Source: Erwinia pyrifoliae DSM 12163 (GTDB taxonomy: Bacteria; Pseudomonadota; Gammaproteobacteria; Enterobacterales; Enterobacteriaceae). Taken from it: DNA of 64,000 bases. Shown here in pieces: positions 29,453 to 37,595 of the stretch. Each line of letters opens with the position of its first letter. Position 1 is the first letter of the stretch. The notes under the pieces were generated by a model. It had not been told where the DNA came from. It saw only the letters and a list, made by a program, of their open reading frames with translations, and did no database searches. The stretch lies in assembly GCF_000026985.1 (NCBI RefSeq), contig NC_017390.1, positions 2,749,884 through 2,813,883 of the forward strand, written 5' to 3'. Made by a program: the position numbers and the translations under genes.

Positions 29453-30541
29453 TTATGCTGTTTCCGCCGGTGGCTGCGGGTGTTTCGTCGATTCGGTCAG
29501 TGACTCTTGCGCACGCATTGTGCTCAGGTCACCTGAGTTTTGCCGTACCTGAAAAACCGGGGCAACCATAAATAGCAACATGCTGGCTGACACCGCGCAA
29601 CCCAGCAAACTGAGCAGCCCTGGCCAGCCTTCTCCCGCCGTCACCCCTGTAATGATGAGTGAAAGCAGAAAAAGGCCTGTCAGCGTTATACTTACCGGCC
29701 AAATATTGACGATACCCATATCACCGATCGCCATTTTTGTCGGCTTCGCTGCGAGTTTTGCGGCATCAATCTTCTGCTGAAGCGCATGTAAATCAACACA
29801 GGGGGCGATAAAATCCTGAGCGGGCTGAGGACTGTGCAGCTCCTCGAAAATAAGGTCAGTTGCCGGGAATTTTTGCGGCCAGAGGGCGCTGTGAACCCCA
29901 TAACGGGTCAGCACCGGTAAGGTGATTCGCGGCCAGTGAACCGCCTGCAGGTAACGGTCGTTGATGACCACCCAGCTTTGTCGGGTAGCCCCCTTAGTGA
30001 CGTGGTAAATCGTAAAGCGGGAAGCCGGGGGGTAAGTCAACCCGATAACTCTGGCAGTAATAAAGGGGATATGGCGTTGTCTGCAGTAGTTAACCCGGCT
30101 TTGTCCCTGCACCGCCAGCAGCATTGCCAGCGAAGAAATAAAATAATATAACGTGCCGTCAGCAGCCTGGTCTCCGGCAAGATGTTCACGCAATTTTTCT
30201 TCACTGTTGGCAGTAAGGTGCTCGGGCCACCAGCGCCAGCTGCGGCCAATTACCCGTTCAACAGGTACCTGCCAGATGCCCGGAGGTGAGTTTTCAGATG
30301 GCAAGGAGGCAAAAGGAAAAATTTTACTAAAGAAGGTTAAAGCATCATCCGGGCCGTTCCATTCACCGCTGGCCTCCAGGCCGTGCAAATTGCCCGTCAG
30401 TTCCCCCCAGCCCTGTTTTCCCAGCACGTCGATCTGATATTTTGTATCTGCCAACCGCTTGCCAAGCAGCAGTATATCGGCAGGGATAACCGTCAAATCC
30501 AGTAATGGCGCAGGACTGGTTTCGCTGTGTTCACTTTGCAT
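29453..30541 (-). CDS. Hypothetical membrane protein, 362 residues
   Basis: No family recognised. About 280 residues come first, with no signal peptide, followed by two hydrophobic helices (WPVSITLTGLFLLSLIITG, then WPGLLSLLGCAVSASMLLF) at roughly 283-333 and a polar tail of about 30 residues. The large first part should be cytoplasmic, anchored by a C-terminal hairpin. Motifs that could guide a search are GRSWRWWPEHL and QSWVVINDRYL. It is monocistronic, with no neighbour pointing to a role. Confidence 0.7.
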   Translation of the reverse strand: MQSEHSETSPAPLLDLTVIPADILLLGKRLADTKYQIDVLGKQGWGELTGNLHGLEASGEWNGPDDALTFFSKIFPFASLPSENSPPGIWQVPVERVIGRSWRWWPEHLTANSEEKLREHLAGDQAADGTLYYFISSLAMLLAVQGQSRVNYCRQRHIPFITARVIGLTYPPASRFTIYHVTKGATRQSWVVINDRYLQAVHWPRITLPVLTRYGVHSALWPQKFPATDLIFEELHSPQPAQDFIAPCVDLHALQQKIDAAKLAAKPTKMAIGDMGIVNIWPVSITLTGLFLLSLIITGVTAGEGWPGLLSLLGCAVSASMLLFMVAPVFQVRQNSGDLSTMRAQESLTESTKHPQPPAETA

Positions 30542-31011
30542 ACTGAGTGATTCCTGAAGAGAGGGTTTGTATCTCAGAGAAATTTGGCTTTAGTAAAAAA
30601 ATACCGAAATATCAATGCAATAATATACATACCACCAGGCAGACTTAGCAATAACTGTTATGAAAATCACCCCGTTAATCGGCCTTTTCGCATAAAAGAG
30701 CATATGGATAAGCGTCGCACCAGGCATACGCTCTGCCCACAGTGGCCACAAAGGAGTGTTCCTCACCCGTGCTGTTCAACGAGAGAAACGCAACTTTCCC
30801 CCCCGCCGCAGCGAAAAACAGGGCAATTCCCCTTCAATTCCCGTCGACATTTCTGATAACCCCAGCAGCCAGGCTAATGTCTATTGAACACCATGCGCAA
30901 AAGGCTCCCAATCTGGGAGCCTTTTGCTGGAACAGTGAGAGGGTTTAAATCGAATAAATCTGGCATTCATTTATGCACTGCCAGATTTTTGGGAAGGGGT
31001 AACCTTTCCGA
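30542..31011. other. Intergenic region with terminator
   Basis: 470 bases upstream of the membrane protein and downstream of the oxidoreductase gene. Apart from the terminator at 30899-30925 I see no supported gene. Short frames on the plus strand lack ribosome sites and plausible composition. Confidence 0.5.
30899..30925. terminator. Intrinsic terminator downstream of the oxidoreductase gene
   Basis: Perfect 12-bp stem (AAAAGGCTCCCA / TGGGAGCCTTTT) with an ATC loop. It can act on both strands; the minus-strand gene ending at 31012 is the likely user. Confidence 0.88.
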
Positions 31012-32025
31012 TCAGTCACCCATTTTGATGACGATTTTACCGAATGCGCCACGGGAAAGATGTTTGAACGCTTCCACGGCGTCAGTGAAGCTATAAACCT
31101 GCTCAATGACTGGCTTGATACTATGCTTATTAAGGAAAGGGTTCATACGGTCAAATGACGAACGTGGTGCAACAGCAATGCCACGAATAGTCGTCTGACG
31201 GAAAATCAACGGCATCAGATCAAGCTCAGATGTCTGACCGGTCAGGAACCCTACCTGAGCGATAGTTCCAGCAACTTTGGTCGCTGCAACTGACTGGTTA
31301 ATGCCCTTACCACCGGCGACTTCTACCGTAATATCCGCTCCTTTCCCCCCGGTTAACTCAAGGACTTTGTTCTGCCAGTCAGGACAGGTTTTATAGTTGA
31401 TCCCCTCATCGGCACCCAGTGTCTTAATTCGCTCCAGGTTGGCATCGTTACTGGATGTGGCAATCACGCGCGCACCGTAAGCGTGTGCAATCTGTGCAGC
31501 AAAAACAGACACCCCGCCCGTTCCTTGCACCAGGACTGTTTGCCCAGGCTGCAGGTTGCCGATATCCATCAGAGAATACCAGGCGGTCAGCGCTGCGATA
31601 GGGAGCGTTGAGGCTTCCTCATCGGTCATGCTGTCAGGCGCTCTGACTGCGCTGTCCTCATGGATTATCATGTATTCTGCCAGCCCACCCGGCAGCGGCA
31701 TCCCCATACACCAGGCTGGCTCATCAGCAGCTGGCTCCCCCTCTAACCAGCGAGAATAGAGATGTGAGTTAACACGCTCGCCTACGCTAAAGCGGGATAC
31801 CCCCTCACCCACCGCAATAATGGTTCCTGCTGCATCAGAGACCGGAATGAGTGGCTTTGGAACCAGATGAGGTTCGTAAAACCCCTCAACAATCGCTTTA
31901 TCCCTGAAATTCAGAGAAACTGCGCCTACCTTTACCAATAATTCACCGGGACCCGGTGTTGGCGTCTCAACCTCTTCAAGTTGCAAATTTTCCAGGCCAA
32001 AATCTTTTAGTAACCATGCTTTCAT
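31012..32025 (-). CDS. Medium-chain NAD(P)-dependent oxidoreductase (quinone-reductase type)
   Basis: MDR-superfamily alcohol dehydrogenase/quinone reductase, 337 residues. The catalytic domain carries NFRDKAIVEGFY, where zinc enzymes have Cys; no structural four-Cys lobe is visible, so it is probably zinc-independent. The nucleotide-binding motif GTGGVSVFAAQIAHAYG lies at about 168-184. It is divergent from a LysR gene 173 bases away, a common regulator-target arrangement. The substrate cannot be inferred from sequence. Confidence 0.8.
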   Translation of the reverse strand: MKAWLLKDFGLENLQLEEVETPTPGPGELLVKVGAVSLNFRDKAIVEGFYEPHLVPKPLIPVSDAAGTIIAVGEGVSRFSVGERVNSHLYSRWLEGEPAADEPAWCMGMPLPGGLAEYMIIHEDSAVRAPDSMTDEEASTLPIAALTAWYSLMDIGNLQPGQTVLVQGTGGVSVFAAQIAHAYGARVIATSSNDANLERIKTLGADEGINYKTCPDWQNKVLELTGGKGADITVEVAGGKGINQSVAATKVAGTIAQVGFLTGQTSELDLMPLIFRQTTIRGIAVAPRSSFDRMNPFLNKHSIKPVIEQVYSFTDAVEAFKHLSRGAFGKIVIKMGD

Positions 32026-32198
32026 TTTGTTAAGTCCACTTTTTATACCTAAGATTCGTTAATGATAAAGAGAGAGGGCCGTAGGAAAAAGTCACATAAA
32101 AAGACTTCAGTGTTATTTCAGGGGAAACAATCAAGGTGGGGTATAATCTGCCTAATCGGCCATCAATAGGTGGGATTTTGCTACCGGGGGTAAAAACT

Positions 32199-33104
32199 AT
32201 GCGCGCTAACATGCTTGAACTGATGGGTATTTTTGTGCACGTTGTCGATCTGCACAGTTTCACTAAAGCCGCTGACACTTTGCAAATGCATCGCCCTGCG
32301 GTCAGTAAATCTATACAGCAGCTGGAAGACGATTTGGGCGTAAAGCTGCTTCACCGCACAACGCGTAGCCTGAGTGTGACGGCTGAAGGGGATGAAATCT
32401 ATCAGCGAGCAAAAACACTGCTGAATGACGTTAACGAAATGATGGCTTCTGTTTCCCCGACGCAGCCGCCTCGCGGACGTCTTCGTATTGATGCGCCGCT
32501 GGCACTGACGCACGCGATCCTGATCCCCTCTTTAGGTGAGTTTCAGGCTCTCTATCCACAAATTGAAATCGTATTGACTGCTTCAGATCGCCTGACAGAT
32601 TTGGTTTCTGAAGGGATAGATTGCGTTATTCGTCTGGGGGAACTGGTTGATTCCAGTTTTATATCGCGTCGTGTGGGTAACGTTCGTATGACCACCTGCG
32701 CTGCGCCTTCATACCTTGACAAATACGGTACCCCCGTAACGCCGGATGATCTTGAACATCACAAAGCCATTCATTTTTTTAGTGAGCACAGTCGTGAAGT
32801 GATGGAGTGGAAGTATGTCATGGATGGCGAAGTTATCTCACGGCGTCCGGGAAGCAATATGCTGGTTAACAATTCAGATGTGCTGCTGTCCTGCGGGTTG
32901 GCGGGGCTGGGCATGATTCATGCCTTACACACTGCACTGGAACCGCATATCCAGTCAGGCAGATTGAGGGAAGTATTAACTGATTATGCAACCATCACTA
33001 AACCCGTGTCCATTTTGTTCCCCGACAGGCGCTACCTTCCACCTAAAGTCCGGGTATTTATTGACTGGTTCTCTGACATATTTGCAAGGAATTATCAGCT
33101 TTAG
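32199..33104 (+). CDS. LysR-family transcriptional regulator
   Basis: Regulator probably controlling the divergent oxidoreductase gene. The start at 32199 (MRANMLELMGIFVHVVD) is preferred to 32136 because GGGGG lies before it and the DNA-binding domain then begins at the usual place; this gives 301 residues. Helix-turn-helix: FTKAADTLQMHRPAVSKSIQQLEDDLGVKLLHR. The remainder is the effector domain (RLRIDAPLALTHAILIPSL). The RGRLRID and HRTTRSLS signatures place it in the large CrgA/DsdC-like group. Confidence 0.85.
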   Translation: MRANMLELMGIFVHVVDLHSFTKAADTLQMHRPAVSKSIQQLEDDLGVKLLHRTTRSLSVTAEGDEIYQRAKTLLNDVNEMMASVSPTQPPRGRLRIDAPLALTHAILIPSLGEFQALYPQIEIVLTASDRLTDLVSEGIDCVIRLGELVDSSFISRRVGNVRMTTCAAPSYLDKYGTPVTPDDLEHHKAIHFFSEHSREVMEWKYVMDGEVISRRPGSNMLVNNSDVLLSCGLAGLGMIHALHTALEPHIQSGRLREVLTDYATITKPVSILFPDRRYLPPKVRVFIDWFSDIFARNYQL

Positions 33105-34054
33105 CAAGCATCAACATGATCGATCATATCTGCGGTATTGCAGCCAAGCCGCTATTTCCATACGGATGAAAATGCACTGGCTTTGATAGCAGCTTTGCAA
33201 CGTCTGCGCGGGTACAGCATAAAGCGCTATTAACTAGTGCAACGACCTTGATGCGTTCTATTGCAGAAACAGGTGGACGTGCTCAAAAAATCCAGCTGTC
33301 TCAGGCTCCCGCCGCATGACATCAGGCAAGAGAGAGGTCGGTAACACACTGTGAAAATCTGCGTCATCCAGCGCTGGATTAAGCATTTTTTTTGATTTCA
33401 AACAGGTAAAGCGCAAAAACACGCGCCCATTTTGTAACAAATTAATTCTAAATGGCTATTTATGTGTATTACAACCTTAACATTTGCAGGCCAATTCTTA
33501 GTACCTACGGTGTCTTTCAGATTGACATCACCTGGCGAAAACGGAATGAGGAAGCGTAAATTAAGCAGGCAAATCAGTCACAACTGTACAACATTTTTGC
33601 TACAAACAGCGCTAATACTCAGGGTCATTATATCATTAAGACGTTAGTATCTTTTTTTTAAGAACGTTAACTTAAATTAAACCGAGCCGTGGCGGGAAGT
33701 ACTTAAAAATCCACATTTAAGGCCGCAGAGTAAATGCCTTAGCAGATGAGACAGACGGCATGTTCAAACGCCCGTGTAACACAAAAATATTACATTATTG
33801 CATCATAACGGAAAATAATATTAACATTAGGGCGCTGTTATTTAACCTTAAATCGAAACAATTACTCGTATTAATCGTTACTGTTATACCCCGGATCAAT
33901 ATTACTGTAGCTACTTCTTCACCCGCTTTGGTTTTAAGATCAAAGCTTCGATGAATAGTCCCATGTTAATGACCGCCCTGATGCGGAAAATGTCATATCT
34001 TTATTAACGGTGGGTAAAAAAATAAAGGCAGTTTATGTTAGTACGAGGTAAGCA
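33105..34054. other. 950-base AT-rich region without a supported gene
   Basis: The largest gap in the window, between the LysR gene and cioA. Short frames exist on both strands but lack ribosome sites, and none resembles a known protein. The right end, AT-rich and about 150 bases long, should contain the cioA promoter. It may be a deletion scar or a decayed gene; no insertion-sequence ends were found. Confidence 0.45.
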
Positions 34055-35479
34055 ATGTTTGGATTAGATGCGTTTCATCTGGCCAGGATACAGTTCGGTT
34101 TTACTGTCGCCTTCCACATCCTCTTCCCGGCTATCACCATCGGTCTGGCCAGCTTTCTGGCCGTGCTGGAAGGACTATGGCTGAAATCAAAAAACGAGGT
34201 CTATCGCGACCTCTACCATTTCTGGTCGAAAATCTTTGCCGTCAACTTTGGTATGGGCGTGGTTTCCGGCCTGGTGATGGCCTATCAGTTTGGCACCAAC
34301 TGGGCCGGTTTTTCGCAGTTTGCCGGCAGCATAACCGGCCCGCTGTTGACTTACGAAGTGCTTACCGCGTTCTTCCTTGAAGCCGGCTTCCTTGGCGTGA
34401 TGCTGTTTGGCTGGAACCGTGTCAGTCGTGGCCTGCACTTCTTTGCCACCTGCATGGTGGCGATTGGCACCCTTATTTCTACTTTCTGGATCCTCGCTTC
34501 AAACAGCTGGATGCAAACGCCACAGGGTTATGCCCTGCAAAACGGCATCGTGGTACCCACCGACTGGCTGGCGATTGTCTTCAACCCTTCATTCCCCTAC
34601 CGCCTGCTGCATATGTCCGTTGCGGCCTTCCTGGTGACCGCTTTCTTCGTCGGTGCCTCTGCTGCCTGGCATCTGCTGCGTAAAAATGACACCCCGGCAG
34701 TGCGCAAAATGCTGTCGATGGCGCTGTGGATGGCGCTGATCGTTTCGCCAATACAGGCAATGATCGGGGATGCTCATGGCCTGAACACGCTTGAACACCA
34801 GCCGGCGAAAATCGCGGCCATCGAAGGCCACTGGGAAAACCCACCGGGAGAGGCCACCCCGCTCATCCTGTTTGGCCTGCCCGATATGAAGGAAGAGCGC
34901 ACCCGGTACGCGCTGGAAATCCCTTACCTCGGTAGCCTGATCCTCACCCACAGCATGGACAAACAGGTTCCGGCTTTGAAAAGCTTCCCGCCGGAAGATC
35001 GCCCCAACTCCACCGTGGTGTTCTGGTCATTCCGCGTGATGGTCGCGCTGGGAATGTTGATGATCCTGGTCGGCGTGCTCAGCCTGTGGATGCGTCGTGG
35101 TCAACGTCTTTATACGTCGCGTCCGTTCCTGTGGTTCGTGCTGCTGATGGGGCCATCGGGCCTGATTGCGCTGGTTGCAGGCTGGATCACTACCGAGATA
35201 GGTCGTCAGCCGTGGGTGATTTATGGCCTGTTGCGCACCCGTGATGCCGTATCGTTGCACAGCACGCTGCAGATGAGCATCAGTCTGATTGTCTTCCTGG
35301 TGGTCTATTTCTGCGTGTTCGGCGTCGGTTACACCTATCTCGCTAACCTGATCAAAAAAGGCCCGCAGGAAGGCGAAGGCGGCCACACGCCGGATGGCGG
35401 TCCGGGCACTTCCCATACCCCCGCACGCCCGCTGTCTGCGGTGCAGGAAAAATTGAATTCGCCGCAGGAGGATAAGTAA
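34055..35479 (+). CDS. cioA: Cytochrome bd-type quinol oxidase subunit I (CioA type)
   Basis: Haem-bearing subunit of an alternative terminal oxidase that reduces oxygen to water without pumping protons; it supports respiration at low oxygen and in the presence of cyanide. 474 residues, against about 520 for CydA, because the quinol-binding Q-loop after DAHGLNTLEHQPAK is short, the mark of the CIO group. Haem ligands: His21 (VAFHILFP), the His in FPYRLLHMSVAAF and the Met in FWSFRVMVALG. GRQPW is present (TTEIGRQPWVIYG). GAGGTAA precedes the ATG. Confidence 0.92.
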   Translation: MFGLDAFHLARIQFGFTVAFHILFPAITIGLASFLAVLEGLWLKSKNEVYRDLYHFWSKIFAVNFGMGVVSGLVMAYQFGTNWAGFSQFAGSITGPLLTYEVLTAFFLEAGFLGVMLFGWNRVSRGLHFFATCMVAIGTLISTFWILASNSWMQTPQGYALQNGIVVPTDWLAIVFNPSFPYRLLHMSVAAFLVTAFFVGASAAWHLLRKNDTPAVRKMLSMALWMALIVSPIQAMIGDAHGLNTLEHQPAKIAAIEGHWENPPGEATPLILFGLPDMKEERTRYALEIPYLGSLILTHSMDKQVPALKSFPPEDRPNSTVVFWSFRVMVALGMLMILVGVLSLWMRRGQRLYTSRPFLWFVLLMGPSGLIALVAGWITTEIGRQPWVIYGLLRTRDAVSLHSTLQMSISLIVFLVVYFCVFGVGYTYLANLIKKGPQEGEGGHTPDGGPGTSHTPARPLSAVQEKLNSPQEDK

Positions 35480-35480
35480 A

Positions 35481-36488
35481 ATGGGAATCGATCTCTCAGT
35501 TATCTGGTTTACCATCATCATCTTCGCCACCCTGATGTATATCATTATGGATGGCTTCGATCTTGGGATTGGCATCCTCTTTCCGTTCAACAAAGATGCG
35601 GTTGAGCGCGACATGATGGTAAACACCGTTGCCCCGGTTTGGGATGGTAACGAAACCTGGCTCATCCTTGGCGGCGCTGCCCTGTTTGGTGCTTTCCCGT
35701 TGGCGTACGCGGTAATTACCGATGCGCTGGCTGTCCCGCTGACGATGATGCTGATCGGCCTGATATTCCGTGGCGTGGCATTTGAATTTCGCTTTAAAGC
35801 CACCGAAGAGCATCGCCCTTTCTGGGATAAAGCGTTTATCGGCGGCTCCTTCGTGGCCACCTTCAGCCAGGGCGTGGTACTGGGTGCGGTGATCAATGGC
35901 CTGGAGGTTACTGGACGCACCTACAGCGGCCAGGAACTGGTATGGCTGACGCCGTTTACCCTGTTCTGCGGCGTGGGGCTGGTGCTGGCTTATGCCCTGC
36001 TGGGTAGCACCTGGCTTATCATGAAAACGGAAAATGAGTTGCACCGCAAAATGACCGCGCTGACCAGGCCACTGCTGGTTGCCCTGCTGGTGGTGATTGC
36101 TATCGTCAGCGTCTGGACACCGCTGGCGCACGCGGACATTATGCAACGCTGGTTTAGCCGCCCCAACCTGTTCTGGTTTCTGCCGGTGCCGGTACTGGTG
36201 CTGGCGGCAGCCTGGGGGCTTTGGCGCGCGTTAAGCCGTCATGCGCACTACACGCCATTCCTGCTGACGCTGGCGCTGGTGTTTCTTGGCTTTACCGGGC
36301 TTGGCATCAGCATCTGGCCGAATATCATTCCGCCAGCCATTACCATCTGGGAAGCGGCATCGCCGCCGCAGAGCCAGGGCTTTATGCTGGTCGGCGGCCT
36401 GCTGATCATTCCGGTTATCCTGGTGTACACCTTCTGGAGCTATTACGTTTTTCGCGGCAAAATCAAGGCGGACGCCGGTTATCACTGA
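35481..36488 (+). CDS. cioB: Cytochrome bd-type quinol oxidase subunit II (CioB type)
   Basis: Structural partner of CioA, 335 residues with about eight membrane helices. The start follows cioA by 1 base. Typical residues: IIMDGFDLGIGILFPF and the FSQGVVLGAVINGLE region. A terminator follows directly (36498-36522). No CydX-like small subunit gene is visible after it. Confidence 0.92.
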   Translation: MGIDLSVIWFTIIIFATLMYIIMDGFDLGIGILFPFNKDAVERDMMVNTVAPVWDGNETWLILGGAALFGAFPLAYAVITDALAVPLTMMLIGLIFRGVAFEFRFKATEEHRPFWDKAFIGGSFVATFSQGVVLGAVINGLEVTGRTYSGQELVWLTPFTLFCGVGLVLAYALLGSTWLIMKTENELHRKMTALTRPLLVALLVVIAIVSVWTPLAHADIMQRWFSRPNLFWFLPVPVLVLAAAWGLWRALSRHAHYTPFLLTLALVFLGFTGLGISIWPNIIPPAITIWEAASPPQSQGFMLVGGLLIIPVILVYTFWSYYVFRGKIKADAGYH

Positions 36489-36497
36489 TCGTTTGGG

Positions 36498-36522
36498 GGC
36501 GAACCACAGGGTTCGCCTTTTT
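36498..36522 (+). terminator. Terminator after cioAB
   Basis: Stem GGCGAACC / GGTTCGCC with an ACAG loop and a T5 tract, 10 bases after the cioB stop. Confidence 0.85.
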
Positions 36523-36679
36523 CCATCACCAACAGCCACCACCACGCCTGAAACCGCTTCAGCCAACAAAAAACTCCCGCCTGTTCATATTTTTACACAA
36601 AATCCTCACGGCAACATCCGCGCGATGGTCTACGCTTAAGGTTCTGATTTAGAGAAGTCATGCCATCAAAGGAGGCACA

Positions 36680-36934
36680 ATGAGTCTGTTTGATAAAGCT
36701 AACGATAAAGCACAAGAAGCCGTCGGCAAAGGTCAGGAAGAGTTGGGTAAAGCCGTAGACTCGCCGGAGCATGAACTTAAAGGCAAAGTACGCCAGCACG
36801 CGGCGAAAGCCTCATATGCTGTTGATGACGCGCTGGACTGTGTAAAAACGAAAACTCAGGATGCACCGCTGGTTTCACTGGCTATTGCCGCCGGTGTTGG
36901 CTTCCTGGCCGCCAGGTTGCTCGGCCGCCGTTAA
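36680..36934 (+). CDS. CsbD/YqjD-like small stress protein
   Basis: 84-residue protein with a helical, charged N-terminal part resembling CsbD (DKAQEAVGKGQEELGKAV) and a C-terminal hydrophobic segment ending VGFLAARLLGRR, like the membrane anchor of the ElaB/YqjD/YgaM group. Such proteins are stationary-phase or osmotic-stress induced, and some tether ribosomes to the membrane. AAGGAGG lies 7 bases before the ATG. It is monocistronic with its own terminator. Confidence 0.75.
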   Translation: MSLFDKANDKAQEAVGKGQEELGKAVDSPEHELKGKVRQHAAKASYAVDDALDCVKTKTQDAPLVSLAIAAGVGFLAARLLGRR

Positions 36935-36956
36935 GGTAAATCTGTATGATGATAAG

Positions 36957-36979
36957 CGCCCTTTTAAGGGCGTTTTTTT
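36957..36979 (+). terminator. Terminator after the CsbD-like gene
   Basis: Stem CGCCCTT / AAGGGCG with a TT loop, then seven T residues. Confidence 0.88.
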
Positions 36980-37072
36980 ATCTCTGTTTATCTCGCCCGC
37001 CGGGCAGAAGCGGCAAATCTTCATTTACCAGCGTCACTTGCGGACGGGTTACTGATATTCAGCTGGGGTTTA

Positions 37073-37456
37073 TCAGCGCGCTTTTGCCGCCGGCCAGCAC
37101 ATCAGCAGCAAACCGCCGACGATCAGGCTTGCTCCCGCCAGCTTGCCCCAGAGAAAGGCTTCGTCGATGCCGGGCAGCCACTGCGCGGCCAGCCATACCA
37201 GCAGATAGCTCACGCTGAGCAACGGGTAAGCCCGGCCTGGCGGCATGCGTTTCAGCGCCAGCAGCCAGCACAGCATCGACAGTCCGTAGACCAGCAGTCC
37301 CGGCAACAGCGCCGCCGTCGGCAACGACATACTGCGTAACGCAGAAACAAACTGCGGCAGCTGACTGATATCAGGCAGCTGCACCATTGCCCATTTCGGT
37401 AACAGCTGCGCGATACTTACCAGCACTACGTTGCCTGACGCAAACAGCAGCCCCAT
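37073..37456 (-). CDS. arnF: Undecaprenyl-P-L-Ara4N flippase subunit ArnF
   Basis: SMR-fold membrane protein that, with ArnE, moves undecaprenyl-phosphate-Ara4N across the inner membrane. 127 residues with four helices: SGNVVLVSIAQLLPKWAM, LLPGLLVYGLSMLCWLLAL, AYPLLSVSYLLVWLAAQW and LAGASLIVGGLLLMC. It is the last arn gene and its ATG overlaps the stop of the arnE remnant (TGATG). ArnF is intact although ArnE is not. Confidence 0.88.
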   Translation of the reverse strand: MGLLFASGNVVLVSIAQLLPKWAMVQLPDISQLPQFVSALRSMSLPTAALLPGLLVYGLSMLCWLLALKRMPPGRAYPLLSVSYLLVWLAAQWLPGIDEAFLWGKLAGASLIVGGLLLMCWPAAKAR

Positions 37457-37595
37457 CAGATATAGCTCCCCATGACGGCTACGCCAGCCACATCAACAGA
37501 ACGCGGCGACCACTGCGCTGGTGAGTAGCCTGCTTCTGGCATAGCTGCCCCGCGCAGCTTAACAGACTGGCCAGTACAATCAGCAAGATGTTCAT
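37456..37595 (-). pseudogene. arnE: arnE with an internal deletion
   Basis: ArnE is about 111 residues in relatives. Here only 140 bases lie between arnT and arnF. The frame starts correctly (ATG at 37595, overlapping the arnT stop) and gives an ArnE N-terminus, MNILLIVLASLLSCAGQ then LCQKQAT, but runs into TAG at 37479-37481 after 38 codons. The last bases, in another frame, encode DVAGVAVMGSYI, matching the usual ArnE C-terminus. About 200 bases encoding the central helices are missing. The downstream arnF frame is unaffected. Confidence 0.85.
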
